Positions 42,781 to 54,303 of a stretch of DNA of 64,000 nt are shown piece after piece. A program made the translations under genes and the position numbers. Numbering within the stretch: the first letter of the stretch is position 1; each line of letters starts with the position of its first letter. Source of the stretch: Strongylocentrotus purpuratus (Eukaryota; Echinodermata; Echinoidea; Camarodonta; Strongylocentrotidae); the NCBI RefSeq assembly GCF_000002235.5, contig NW_022145521.1:735501-799500 (forward strand). Direction: 5' to 3'. The notes below the pieces were generated by a model, which did not search any database, was not told the DNA's origin, and saw only the letters and a list, made by a program, of their open reading frames with translations.

Positions 42781-43040
42781 AGATAACCATGAGTTCTGGG
42801 AATGGAATCGCAGTTCAAATGTGAGTTTTGTTGTGAATTGTTTATTATGCAGTAGATGGGTGTGGAAATGAAATTTACTGAAAACTGAAACACACATTAT
42901 GCACATGTTCAGGGTCAAGTGTTCTAGCTCTTGATGTTGGGTCAAAGTTAAGTTTGATTTATATTCTTTTTGCACATGACCAAGTTTTTTTATACAGTGA
43001 AATCAAAAATATTTGTTTTCATTGCCAGAACTCAAGATAA
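42781..43040. mobile_element. MITE family A, diverged or deleted copy 4
   Basis: The ends resemble family A (AGATAACCATGAGTTCTGG and AGGTTATCTTGAGTTCTGG) and the sub-terminal AATGGAATCGCA run is kept. The element is only ~260 bp and lacks intact TTAA flanks, so it is an old internally deleted copy. Confidence 0.55.
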
Positions 43041-43253
43041 CCTGTGATGATCATTCAAATACAATATTCTTGTATAAGATTTTTGTGTAAAATGTACATG
43101 TAAATATGGCAGTCAGTATTGAATCATAGCATTTTTCTGCTAGTATGGAATGTCTTTCGGGTGTGGGGTTAAAAATTTGTGGAATGGTTTAAATAAATTT
43201 GCTGTATGTACTGTAGGTACTACTATGTAGTACTAAGTAGTTAATTAAGTTTA

Positions 43254-44084
43254 CACTCAGGGATAAAAGAAAGTGGACACTGTTTATATTTAAGATTATC
43301 AAAAAAAAATTAATATATAATTATAGTTCATATATCAAAATAAACATTAACTAATTCTCTGCGCTGTTAATCATACCATTCACACATGAGTGAGCATGGC
43401 CATTTAACAATAAATTAGTCTCAGAAAGAAAATGTCAAAAAAGGGGCATCTGGCCATTGAAATGTTAATAAGCATTTTCATCTTGCTGAGTCGAAAAAAT
43501 AAAATAAAGACAAGCAACCCAAAAAATAAAAGCGGGACCGTGCTACTTGCACCCTCTATATAGCCAACAATGCCTAAGCGGTACCCGTTGGTCCCCCATG
43601 ATCCCTTTTTCTTATGTTAATTGAGAGCGGATTTGATGAGATAACCACCTGCCAGTGACCATGCAGGGAGGTCTAATCCCTCCTGGCCAAACTAGTGCAG
43701 ATAGGCTTCAAGAAAAATGGGAAAGGAGAGGCATCTTTACCATGCTTGTCGAATCCAAGCAATCCTGAGACTACAGTTGACATCCAGAGCTCAATACTCA
43801 TTGTTTCTTAGTCTTTGTTTTCAGTGTTCAACATGAATATTTTACAGATGCACATGATCATTAGCATTTGAATGGCTACTTGCACTATTTTTAAATTTCT
43901 TCTTACCGCTAAATGAATGAGCCCATTCAAGCATTAAAGTTCAAAACTTGATCTTAATTGCTATTGGTAGAATAGAATTTTCCTTTAATTTGATGCATAC
44001 ACATGTATATTATTATATTTCATTGACGGTTTTTAAGAAAATTTTGAACACTAAAGAGTGTCCACTTTCTTTTCTTGCTGAGTG
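43254..44084. mobile_element. Mariner/Tc1-like non-autonomous element
   Basis: An 831-bp element flanked by TA (43252-43253 and 44085-44086). Termini are CACTCAGGGATAAAAGAAAG and CACTCAGCAAGAAAAGAAAG, continuing TGGACACT. TA duplication and CACT ends suit the Tc1/mariner group. No transposase frame remains; another dispersed repeat (43531-43712) lies inside. Confidence 0.78.
43531..43712 (-). repeat. Interspersed repeat, copy 2 (inside the mariner-like element)
   Basis: Reverse-complement partner of 34937-35070, including AGGGATTAGACCTCCCTGCA, ACCGCTTAGGCATTGTT and GTGCAAGTAGC. It carries a segment in the middle that copy 1 lacks. Confidence 0.75.
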
Positions 44085-44304
44085 TAGATACATGTAAGAC
44101 TATAAGTGTGGTGAAGTTTATAAAAAAAAACATAAAACGGTGTTTATCCAAAATATCTGCAGTTGCTGTCGTAAATCATTGACTTTGACTTGTATAAAGA
44201 AATAAAATGCTACTGGATTACTAAATTAAAGACAATTGTTGGGCTATACGTTTATAAAACCTAGATATGATGGTGTCCAGCTAAAAGTAATATGTATAAA
44301 AGTA

Positions 44305-44470
44305 TGAAGTGAGCGAGCTGCCATTAACATCACACCTGGGTGGAGAGTGGTGAATGCAGGTTAATCAATAAATCATGTCAAGCTAAAAGATATTAGTGCC
44401 AGGGCGAACCGCAAACCATGTAATTCAGTCCGGTGACATATCCACTAGACCACGGTACCTCCACAAACAT
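44305..44470 (-). repeat. tRNA-derived SINE (family 1), minus-strand copy
   Basis: On the minus strand the sequence shows CGTGGTCTAGTGGATATGTC (A-box region) and a GCGGTTCGCCCTGG B-box region, then CACTAATATCTTTTAGC and CCACTCTCCACCCAGG as in the 13.3-kb copy. It is 5'-complete but truncated in the body. Confidence 0.7.
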
Positions 44471-46689
44471 TCACTTTAGCTTTAGGAATACCTCACTCAT
44501 TCATAGTTTGATAAATTTCATTGTGGAAAAAATAATGAAACCTTAGTTTATGGCTATAGTTATGCCTCTATTTATGAGTAGGAATCGATTATAAAGTGTC
44601 AGATAACCTTTTTCTTTATAGGAATCACTTTTGAAATACTTGTCAGTGGGATTTCAATAAAATTATATTTTTATATAGTACAAAGGCACTGTATTAGTAT
44701 CTTTGGGCCAGAAATGGATAACTTTTTCATTGGTATTGTGAAAAAGCATTGTGAAGACCTGTAATCTTTTACAAATGCAGGTGTTTTTCTGCATATTAAG
44801 GTACTATGTACATGTGTAATTGTAAATGAAAGTGAAGCATAAATCTATCTTTCACTGATAAAGACAAAAAACGTCTGGAATATTATTTTTGACTGCAAGT
44901 GTGTAAAGCATTTTTCTCCAGTATCGGGTACTTGTTTTCAAATAGCATTTACGATGGATTAAAGAAAATGACTATATTTGTTATCCACATATGTTCTTTT
45001 ATTTTTCACTTCTAATAGCATTGATTTTCATCATTATCTGTCATTCAAGACCATTTGAATTGATTTACACCTTAGCCCAAATTAAGTTAAATGCATAACT
45101 GTTTTTAAAATAATTTCATTTGAGTGTGTGATTGTTTAGTCATCTCTATCATGGCTTTAGCAGTGTACATTAACATGATATTGATGATGTATGTTGCTTA
45201 TGTTCCAAATATTGTTTCAAGAGCCATAAGTTGTATGTGCATTCATATATTTGTTCATGTAAGTTTTATCCATCACTAAATAAATCATATATTTCTTGGT
45301 AACTATTTGTATGTGATATTTATGAAATAAGAACCAGTTATGAAATGTTCCTCGTTTGTTTAACTACAGGTGTACTTGTAATAAAATGTATCCCCCCCCC
45401 CCCTTTATTTTGTACATGAGTTGCATGGCTTCTCAGATTCCTTCCATTTATAATACGTTTTACAATAATACTGCAATTCCATTTAGATAAAGGGGAGTAC
45501 TTTTAACACAACATCCCAGCGGACTCCCTGCCCGTTGCGACCATTGTAATCTCATCCAGTCTTGAAAATATCGGACTGTTTTCAGTCTCGCCTTTCCTTC
45601 CCAGGAAGGACTCCCTAAATTTCTGTTTAAAACAAGCAGAGAAGGAAACATAGTAAACAAAATAAATAAAAACAGAGCTTTCTGTCAATATGAAGTCCTG
45701 TAATGCACCGATTCACAGTGCCATCGAGATGAAGGTATAGCATTTGTTGATGTCATCTGGCAGTATCCTTTGTTACGTCATCCCCCATTGAAATGTCATT
45801 GTGTAATAATGCTCTGCATAGTTATATATTACATGCCAATGAACAAACGTGAACCAGGTACATTTAGGTCGAACAGACTCATTTTAATGATGCACTGCAA
45901 CATGATTTTGGTGCGTTTTGTACTAAATATGTCAATATGTTAAATTATTTCAATACTTAATCTATCATAGATATTGTGTATTATAAGATGTATGTGTAGA
46001 TATTTAGATAAATACAATATTCATTTTACTGGTAAATATAATTTTCATTTCTTACTCTAGAGTTGAGATATGATGTAATAAATTCTTAATAAATTACTTC
46101 GAGTGCTTTGAGGTGTCCTTTTTTTGTATTGTTTTTTCTTGAGCTGCAGCAATATGTGAAGTACATGTGTAGTTTGATAGATGTGATACGGAGTACTGTA
46201 TGATACATACATTACTTAGCTACCATGTTTATTTTTTTAAAGCTAATTTTAAAGATTTGTATATTGTCTCTGTTCCTTCATTGCCTAAGTATCAATAAAG
46301 TGATGTACCACCAAATAATGCTCTCGGAAGAAAACTGGGTTACCTGCCCCAAATGCAATTTGAATAACTCAAATTGAAATGTATCAACATTTTTATTACA
46401 ATATCCGGTAATGTTTGTAATCATGTCTCCAGTATGCTGTTTGAACCATGACAGTGGATAAATTTAGTCCACTGATTAATGAAGCACCAAGTGTTAACTT
46501 CTTCATCCAGTAAAGATAGCATTGATTCCGGAATCGTATCAATTAACAAGAGTCCTGTCATCATAAAATCAATTACTCCCTTCCATTTCAATACATTTAG
46601 TTTAAATTGAACTTCGTTACCAAGTGGCAGTCCATTTAGGCACTTAGAGCTTCATATAATAAACAAAGTTTAGGATGTCTTTCACTTAA

Positions 46690-47073
46690 AGAGAAGGTTG
46701 ACTTCTGGGAAGAGGTGAAAAATAATTGGTGAGCGTTATCATTGTTATTATGCAAGTATGGAAGAACATCAGATAAAACATGTTCCCTGAAAAGCATGGC
46801 CCTTCAAATGCCTTCATATTCTAAATATGACGTGTAACAGCGAAAAAATCGGGACAAATTTTTATGCCACATGTTCATGTAGTCCCATATACATATTTCT
46901 GTGTACAGTGCTTGTAACTTTACCAAGACTGTGTCAAATTTCTTATCATTTTGATGATTCCAGAACCTTGCAGTACACATCAATTCTTATAGGCTAGATG
47001 ATCAACCTTTTCTGATCGATTCCACACAGTTTCTTTCACAATGCAATCGCATGACCAGAACTCAACTTCATCT
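46690..47073. mobile_element. TTAA-flanked MITE, family A copy 3
   Basis: A 384-bp element between TTAA at 46686-46689 and 47074-47077. Internal words are shared with the 3.4-kb copy (for example TTACCAAGACT, GATGATTCCAGAACCTTGCAGT, read in pieces). It is intergenic, between EFCAB14 and RNF220. Confidence 0.82.
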
Positions 47074-47077
47074 TTAA

Positions 47078-48898
47078 ATGAATACTTGCTAATTTTGTGT
47101 TGTACTACCTTTTCTCCTCAAATTATGGTATTAACTACAGGGATGGTATTATGAAAATGATGTTACATGTATTCCTATGTTAGCAAAACAATCATATGTT
47201 AATTGTCATAACGAATAAAAAATAGAAGAAGTTATTGGTCCAGCTACATGTACACTTGCATAAAGTTAACAGAGACATGCGCAAGCACCGCACCAATGGT
47301 AAAAGTTAGTTCCCTGCATCTTTAGTTATTATGACAAATGACATCATTTTCCTAACATACAGAAATTACAGATATCATCCTTTTAAGAATATGGCCTGTT
47401 TGCATGTAGGCTGGGTATGGAGGATCAAGCCATGAATGTAAATACACAGACATAACAGACAACAAAATCAATATTTTGAAGAATCACATTCTTTTTCACT
47501 TTAATAATAAAACATGAATAGAAACAATCTGTATTTAGTATATTAATCTAGATACCAACATAAAATGAAGGAAGAAGATCACTTAAGAGTGACTGGGAAA
47601 AAAGTGATAGTAAAGAATGAAGATTGAAGGAATTTTTTCAACAAATACATGTATCACCTTTTGGTTACAAGCATTTAAAGTCTAATTGACTTCATAAGCA
47701 AGAGCCCTTCCTCATATCCAAGGATCATAATTTTGAAATAAATGTACAAACAATGTATGTATCTAATAAGGTCTTCATAAGTTTCCAGTATATTTTTTTT
47801 TCTAATCTTCATTACCAATGAGGTATCATAACCATGTAAAGTGAAAATGATTATTGGGCTAATCATGAAGAGGGTGAATAAGTTTGTGAAAAAAAGAAAA
47901 AAAGAGATACTTGGTCAGTATTCAAGCAATAGAGGAATTCCGTTTACAGTTCCTTGCTTTGGTCTTGCATGGTTTACCAGTAAATGTGGATACATTCATG
48001 TGCATGTAGTACATACAGTTTCTCCATCCCTCCACCAAGCCTAGCTTTGGGAGTCTTTCATCTTTAATGATCAGTTATTTCATGGGGATACCAATTAATT
48101 TGTATTTCACCTGTTTATAAGCTTGTGTATTTATCTATTTTGTTTTTGCTGCAGAGTGTTATTTGTTTTAATCTTACCAAACGGGGCCTCTTGGAAGACC
48201 ACCAAATTGGTGATATGTGCCACCACCCTGTATAAATATCAGAAATAAATACAAAATAAATAAATAAAAATGCAATCGGAGAGACTGCCCTACCATGGTA
48301 TGACAGCTGGCAAATTCCACCAAGAACCTCTGCAGTAGACCCACTTACCAACATACATGTATTCAAATTTCAGGCATACTATTAAAACAAAAGTTGTGCT
48401 TGACAATCTGAAATTGTGCCAGAGGCTTACCCGACATACCATCAAGTAATGCAGGCAGACCAAGTATGTCATTCATTCATTGATAACAGGTTAATGTAAT
48501 ACTTCGTCACTAGATCCTCGGGGAAAAAACATCCTTAAATTTGAATACATGAATAGTGTATGTTTCTTAACAGGTCTATTGAAACCTAGATATATACATG
48601 TATATATATAGCTTCAATTTAATTTTACTGAGATTTCAAACTTTCAAACAAGATTTTTAATTTACCTAAAGACTTCCAGAAATCAACAGTTGCAGGACAT
48701 GAGACATAGCTCTGTGAACCATTGATGGATACAGACTCAAAATAGGTTGCAGGGATTCTCTTCCTCAAACACATACATCTCCAGTACAGTCACTACTTAT
48801 TGTGATACTGAAGATCAAACAATCTATTATCTTGCTCTTATTTCAATCCAGAACTCATAAAGTCTCTTTCTTCTCCACCTGAAAAGCACTATTTCCGG
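47078..48898. other. Intergenic, between EFCAB14 and RNF220 (convergent 3' ends)
   Basis: No exon, RNA gene or clear transposon end was recognised. The distal part should contain the RNF220 3' UTR; on the minus strand an ATTAAA-type signal lies near 48655. AT-rich with short ATAC/ACATGTA tracts (for example 48590-48612). Confidence 0.4.
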
Positions 48899-51838
48899 TC
48901 ATAAGTATAATTTGCGGAGCTGTGAGGGGGCCGTGATCAGCTGACATTGAGGACAAAGTTTCTTGGAGGCCTGTAAAAGACAGAGAAAGAGAAATAAGCA
49001 ATCATCAGTTTGGTAATTGTGCCTTTACTGCTGTTGTGCACATGGTACAATTTTGGTGGGTCCTCCTCACTGCTACCTCCATTCAAAGGTTGTGCTCTTG
49101 TGCAAAATATTTTTTTCATACTTTATATGTATTTTCATAAAAGCCAACAAGACTATCCCACGTTTTTTCATTACAATGGCAATGCTACCAACCAAAAACT
49201 TTCCCGAACAAAAAAAGAAGAGAAATAATGGATGTCACAAGTTTTTGAATTTCAATTCACAGCACTGCCCTTTGAGAATCTAAAGCACGATTTGCTTTGG
49301 GTGTTGATCAGGAACACATGTAAGCAGGATAAGTACGATGTGACATAATGATCATATCAATGGACCTCTTGAAACCAATCTACAAAGCAAATGCAGGCAA
49401 TGTTTTTCTTACCAAAGTTTTTAACCAGCAGTCCTCACAGTGAACATGCCAGCACTGGATGGAAACTAAGGGCGTGTTGTAGGCACCCATACAGATCTGA
49501 CATTTTAACCTCCCTCTCCCGTTCCCGCTCTCCTCCTCCAACTCCTTCACACGAGCCTTCAGACTCTCCACCACGATCTGAATGCCAGCAGACGGAAGAC
49601 CCACATGCTTCTTCACCGAGTGTTTAGTCTCTGTTTCCGTCCCGCTTTCACCATTGCACTGTGCACCTAAGCATGCTTCGATGAGGAGGTTATCGTTGAC
49701 ATGGTCCTCGTAGCCGACATCGCCGGTGTCTTGAGATGATCTAGAGGGGCACCTTGCCATGACATCTTCCTCCGCATATTGCTGAGGGCCAAATTGCTCT
49801 GTTTCGTCACCATCAACATCAAGATCAATGTCGTCTTCATCATTCGCATCTTGGGATTTCCGCGATGATGTAATCTGATATCCTAGACCTAATTCAAAAT
49901 ACACAAAGAGTAAATGTACACGTAGAATATCTTACAAATGTTCATGTATAAATATTATATGTTCTAAATTATTTAAAAGATAAAATGGCAGCACATGCAT
50001 TCTACATTCAAAGTACTGAAAGAATTAGATGGAAAGGGAGGGGTAATTGTTTCCATACCGAAGGGCCAGTTGGCTACAGATTTTTAAAATTTGTAATTAA
50101 ATGGCTCAATCGACAACACAACCACATACCGTAATAATTAGTTTTATGTTTCAAAGAAATTGGAAAGTAAATTTTACAATAAACTAAGTGTTTTTACTTT
50201 TTTTCTTTTTGACATAGAAAAGCTGTATCCTTTGATTTTGCATCAAGAACTCTTGGTGGTCAAAGCATCACGCAGTCTTATTTGATCGTGCAAACTTGGC
50301 AAACCATACTTAACTTTCTGGGGCAATTTCAACAGCAGAAATCAATTTGTCCTCCAAAACTCTCACCCTTCAAATGCTCTGATCCAACATCAAGTTAGTG
50401 GTATTGGCCGATGTTTAAAAAAAAAAAAAAAAAAAAAAAACCCAAACCAAATCAAAAATGATAATGGGACCACTAACCTTGATAACCCCCTGGCACCAGG
50501 CTGACAGTTCTAAGCCTTGTCTCCCCCATCCATTCATAGGTATCATATGAATCATCACCAGCTGCTTCTCCCTCCTCTACCACCCCACTGCCTCCTCCTC
50601 CTCCTCCTGCATACTCGCCCAGCCCTTCACCGTCTACATCCACTGCATCTTCTGCCGCTCCGTTGGTAGCAGGTGCCGTTGAAGGGCAGCCTGTTAGGCA
50701 GTTCTCCACGTGGCGATTTCTGTCCACTTCTGATCCTGTTTAATCAAACCACATTGGAAAGCACGTTTGAGCATTGTTAAAGTCAATCAATGAAATATGT
50801 AGAGAGTACAATGGCCATGTTTTAAAAAGATTCACAACATACAAAGCAGTGCACAATAGTTCCAATGAAAATTCCTCTGAAAGAAAAGTCCACTGAAAAT
50901 GTTAGCTTGTCATTAGGACGATGTTATTTCCAGGACAATATTGAAATGGTTTTATGGTCAGTGGAATAATTGTTCAACGTGTTGCCCCAAAATGCTAAAT
51001 TTAATAGGAGCTACAGTTGAATAAGAGAAGGAAATATTTCAGAACCTGACTATAAAAGAGTCAAGAAAACAATGTATTCACATTTCTACCACCACATTGT
51101 AGATATCAAAAATTAGTTTTATTCAAATTACAAAAAATCTGTGATACCTGATTGACACCGTTGAAATAACATTGAATCATATTTTAATGGCCACAACTTT
51201 GTTGATTCTTGCCCATTTTGCAGTCAATGGGGTATCTACTCACCTATTAGAGGAACAAAGCATACAGGACAGAGCATAGTGTCAGGGTTGCACTCTGGAA
51301 TTTCATGCAATTGTTTCTTCCTCTCCCGTGCATGCCTGTTAGCCCTTACATCTAGTAATAAGAGTTGAGGATCAACCGCCACACTGCCCTCGCTGTCACC
51401 ATCACTGGATGATGACGTCTCACTGTCGCTCTCATTTCTGGTCCTCCTACGCTTGCGTTTGATTATCCGCTTCCTTCCATTTCCATCTTCCCTCTCTTGC
51501 TCTTTGGACAAGGTGTAAGAAACTGCTGCATCCTTCTGGACCCGTCCACGCCTGACAATGTTGTCTATCTGCTGCACCTCAGAGCGGAAATGTTGCTCTA
51601 CTTCCGAGGGTCTCACAGTAATCCCGCACACAGGGCAGATCTGGTTTCCTTCAAGCGAGCGCCTTCTGCCTGAAGATCGGCTGCTCTTGCTAGCAGTGTT
51701 GTTAGTGGAAGTCGGTGGTACCTCAGCTACAGAGCTTTTCTCATCTAGCACTTCTTCACTAAGGCTTTCTTTCACACTGGAACCAATGGATTGGTTGATA
51801 ACTTGTCGAAGGCTGCGGCGCTTAGGATTTTCTGCCAT
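48899..51838 (-). CDS. RNF220: E3 ubiquitin-protein ligase RNF220
   Basis: RING-type E3 ligase; vertebrate RNF220 ubiquitinates Sin3B and tunes Wnt and Hedgehog signalling. Four coding exons on the minus strand: 51838-51244, 50735-50478, 49888-49413, 48970-48899, with phases agreeing at every junction, encode 466 residues. The start ATG (MAENPKRRS) opens exon 1. Residues ~70-95 carry a zinc-binding motif CPVCGITVRPSEVEQHF typical of the RNF220 domain. A second motif, CPVCFVPLIG joined across the intron to SEVDRNRHVENC, follows. Next come an acidic segment with DIDLDVDGDET, a short coiled coil (LKARVKELEEE), and the C3HC4 RING: CQIC, CWHVHCEDC, then KKLCPQC in the last exon. The C-terminus ASKKLCPQC...LRKLYL matches the family end. 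It is shorter than human RNF220 (about 566 residues), mainly at the N-terminus. The first exon may have an upstream acceptor (exon edge 51912). Confidence 0.93.
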
Positions 51839-52140
51839 GGCATGTTTTCTTTGTCATCAGTAAGAGTTTGCTTCACTTGCTAGTTAGGCTACATCTCTTT
51901 CATTTATGGTATCTGCAAAATACAAAAGTAAAAAAATTTGTCCTAAAATGCTATTACACTTCTGCTAATTGAAATCCACCAGTATACTTTCGTTTGTGAT
52001 GTAGAATCAAGAGGTCAACAACATTGCCAATTTTGCAATAATTATTTCCAATCGAGGCGTGCTCTAGAGTTTATCTCAGATACTCGGTAATAAAAAAATT
52101 TGTGTTTGACAATTATATCATGATATGTGATGTGCTATTA

Positions 52141-53003
52141 GAGTAAAGGAGGGGGTAAACGACCAGCTCCAGTTTTTGGCCGATCCGTTGGATGCATAGT
52201 AAAAAACCCTTTAAAATACATCGCATAATAGCATATCACATATCCCACACATACCATACCATGCCAGAGTCACTGAAGAACCACATTTGCAATGGAAAAT
52301 ATATCCTAAAATATCACATTTTAGCGATGTAATCGACGGTCCCGCTACCCAAATCTGAAAAATCGAGTTTGTTACGCGTGTATGTAAGAAATATGGGTAC
52401 CATAAAATGAGCTTTATTTCAAGTATTTTTCAGATTTAGAGCCCGGTTTTGTGTTAGTCGCAAGCTCAAAAGTATCTCATCGCATGTATTAAATCAATGC
52501 AGCCGGACCCCGCAACGCACACACGATATGTCTGTCTAATTCAGATTCCAACTTCCGATCATTGCAGTGCTAGTCTTCGACCAGGCGAGCACCCGGGAGC
52601 TCCGGCGTGGGATACCTGCTCCGCCCGCTTGTGCTATAGATCAGCGCGGAAACGCACGGCGCGCACGCGCGCTTCCTATTGACTTTGTACATGCGGTCGT
52701 AAACTGAATCGCTAGGTCGATAACTGGCTCCAAAACAGTGAAAATTGAAATGAATATTGTCATGGCAATTTGTGATCTTTTTTCTGGGATTCTTTTTCAG
52801 TTTAAATAATAATAATATTTGCTTCTTGATTTGAACAAGAAATGATCATAAATAGGAAGTAAAGAGTCCAAAAAATAGGATTTTGTCTAAAGTGGCCGAA
52901 AACCCCCTCCTTTACTCTATGCGATGTATTTTAAAGGGATTTTACCATGCATCCAACAGATCGGCCGAAAACTGGAGATGGTCGATTACCCCCTCCTTTA
53001 CTC
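52141..53003. mobile_element. 863-bp DNA transposon with ~88-bp inverted ends and CpG-rich core
   Basis: TA flanks (52139-52140, 53004-53005). Ends begin GAGTAAAGGAGGGGGTAA on both sides and stay similar for roughly 88 bp (to TTTAAAATACATCGCAT). The right end has a further internal copy of GAGTAAAGGAGGGGGT near 52903-52919. The core (about 52500-52680) is the most CpG-rich stretch nearby. No transposase. It lies in the presumed first intron or upstream region of RNF220. Confidence 0.82.
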
Positions 53004-53561
53004 TATAAGTTATTTTATAAGGACAAATATTATTCATGATGGTTAGTCCTCTTTGATAAATATTTTTTTCTCATTTTTTCATTCAACTCCCCCCCCCCCC
53101 CCCAGTGCCAGAGAGGGACAGGCACGGGGGCACACCCCTCATCTTGAATCCACCTGTCCCCTGCATGATCAGATGATCAACCATCACTAATACAGAACAC
53201 TCCAGTCTGACAATAAGTGACAGCAAAGTGACAATAATATTAATAATACATTACATTTATAAAGCGCTAATAATAGTTGTTTCTAAGCGCAAGAAGAAAG
53301 GAAAAGAAAGGGAAAGTGAGAGATATAGGCGCGAGGCATTAAAATTGATTGAAATTATTTTTAAAATAAAAATATGAAACTGTGACAGCTGAGTGTGAAA
53401 CTGAAAGTAGGGAGGCCAATGCCCGGGCGTAAGGCTTCTACACCTACGATTTGTGCGCTCGTCGCCCACTTCAAAAAATTAGCAAAGGGAAAAAAATGAT
53501 GTAAAAATAAAAACTGAAGAAAATAAGAAAAGAAAATACAATTATACATTTCACAACATAC

Positions 53562-53720
53562 CTATAATCACGGATCTGTAACAGTCTTTCCCCATTTGTT
53601 GACAATCTTGCAGATTTTGACGTTTTTTAATCCAATAATTGTGGTTGCAGACAACCTTGACGCACTCGCACCACCGACTAAGAAAATCCTAGAGGGCGTA
53701 GAGGTTTGCTCACTAAAAAC
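53562..53720 (-). promoter_or_regulatory. RNF220: Possible non-coding first exon and promoter of RNF220
   Basis: On the minus strand a good donor (ATAG then GTATGT) ends at 53562, preceded by modestly CpG-rich sequence up to about 53720. The start-codon exon shows a plausible upstream acceptor (TTTTGCAG before 51912). Together they suggest a 5' UTR exon here and a first intron containing the 863-bp element at 52141-53003. This is inference only. Confidence 0.3.
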
Positions 53721-54271
53721 CTTCTCATTGGCAGAAGGTAGACCCTAAAAATATGGGATCCGTTTTGAGTAAAGAACTTTTGATAGAGATCAACATTTCA
53801 GATGTTCACAATTGCCACTTTTAACAACTAGAAAATATAAAGAAAAAAGATTATATCTTTTTAAATACAGATTTTTACAAACTGAACATTCGAAAGTAGA
53901 TAGAGTACGATGTTTCTGTCAATCTTGCGTTGGTTTGAGCCCTATAGCTACATCCATCTCAAAATGAGAAGGAAAACAGTGAACAGTGACGTCATTGTTC
54001 GCGCCAAAAATAAAGGGTATTGCGACATAATCTGAGCTCCGGTCAGCTTGTGTAAAGCGTAGTCTTATTTATAGACCCTAGTACCTTATTCTCACAGCAC
54101 TAGATACGAGTGTCGTGCAGTAATGTATGAGAAGTGTTAAAAAAGATATTTCAGTAAAAAAAAAGTCTACGTGAGCAGTCTATACTCCAATTGAGAATTG
54201 AAATGAAAGCCATGATTTGAAGATGTGTGTTGTATGATACATGGTTAGTGAGTGTGTATGTTACGTATAGC

Positions 54272-54303
54272 GAAAGGGAGAGAGAGAGAGAGAGAGAGAG
54301 AGT
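54272..54303 (+). repeat. (GA)n microsatellite
   Basis: A GAGAGA run inside GGGAGAGAGAGAGAGA sequence in the intergenic region between RNF220 and PPWD1. Confidence 0.85.

Larger units (their letters stand above)
40094..46110 (+). other. EFCAB14: EFCAB14 3' flank or 3' UTR with late poly(A) signals
   Basis: No further exon of the gene is recognisable. A possible 3' UTR intron runs from a donor near 40101 (GTAAGG) to an acceptor at 40630-40631. Two overlapping-range AATAAA signals at 46077-46082 and 46088-46093 are followed by a GT/T-rich stretch, a good cleavage context. If used, the 3' UTR would be about 6 kb or 5.5 kb spliced and would contain a mariner-like element and two MITE/SINE copies. 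Other AATAAA words occur earlier. A 77-codon open frame at 40905-41138 has no recognisable relative. Confidence 0.4.

Noticed and set aside
45460..45688. Two overlapping minus-strand frames near 45.5 kb
   Set aside because: No domain or homology recognised; located in the EFCAB14 3' flank with no splice or promoter context.
49391..49627. Plus-strand open frame opposite RNF220 exon 3
   Set aside because: It is the antisense shadow of a real exon with matching splice phases and a RING domain on the minus strand.
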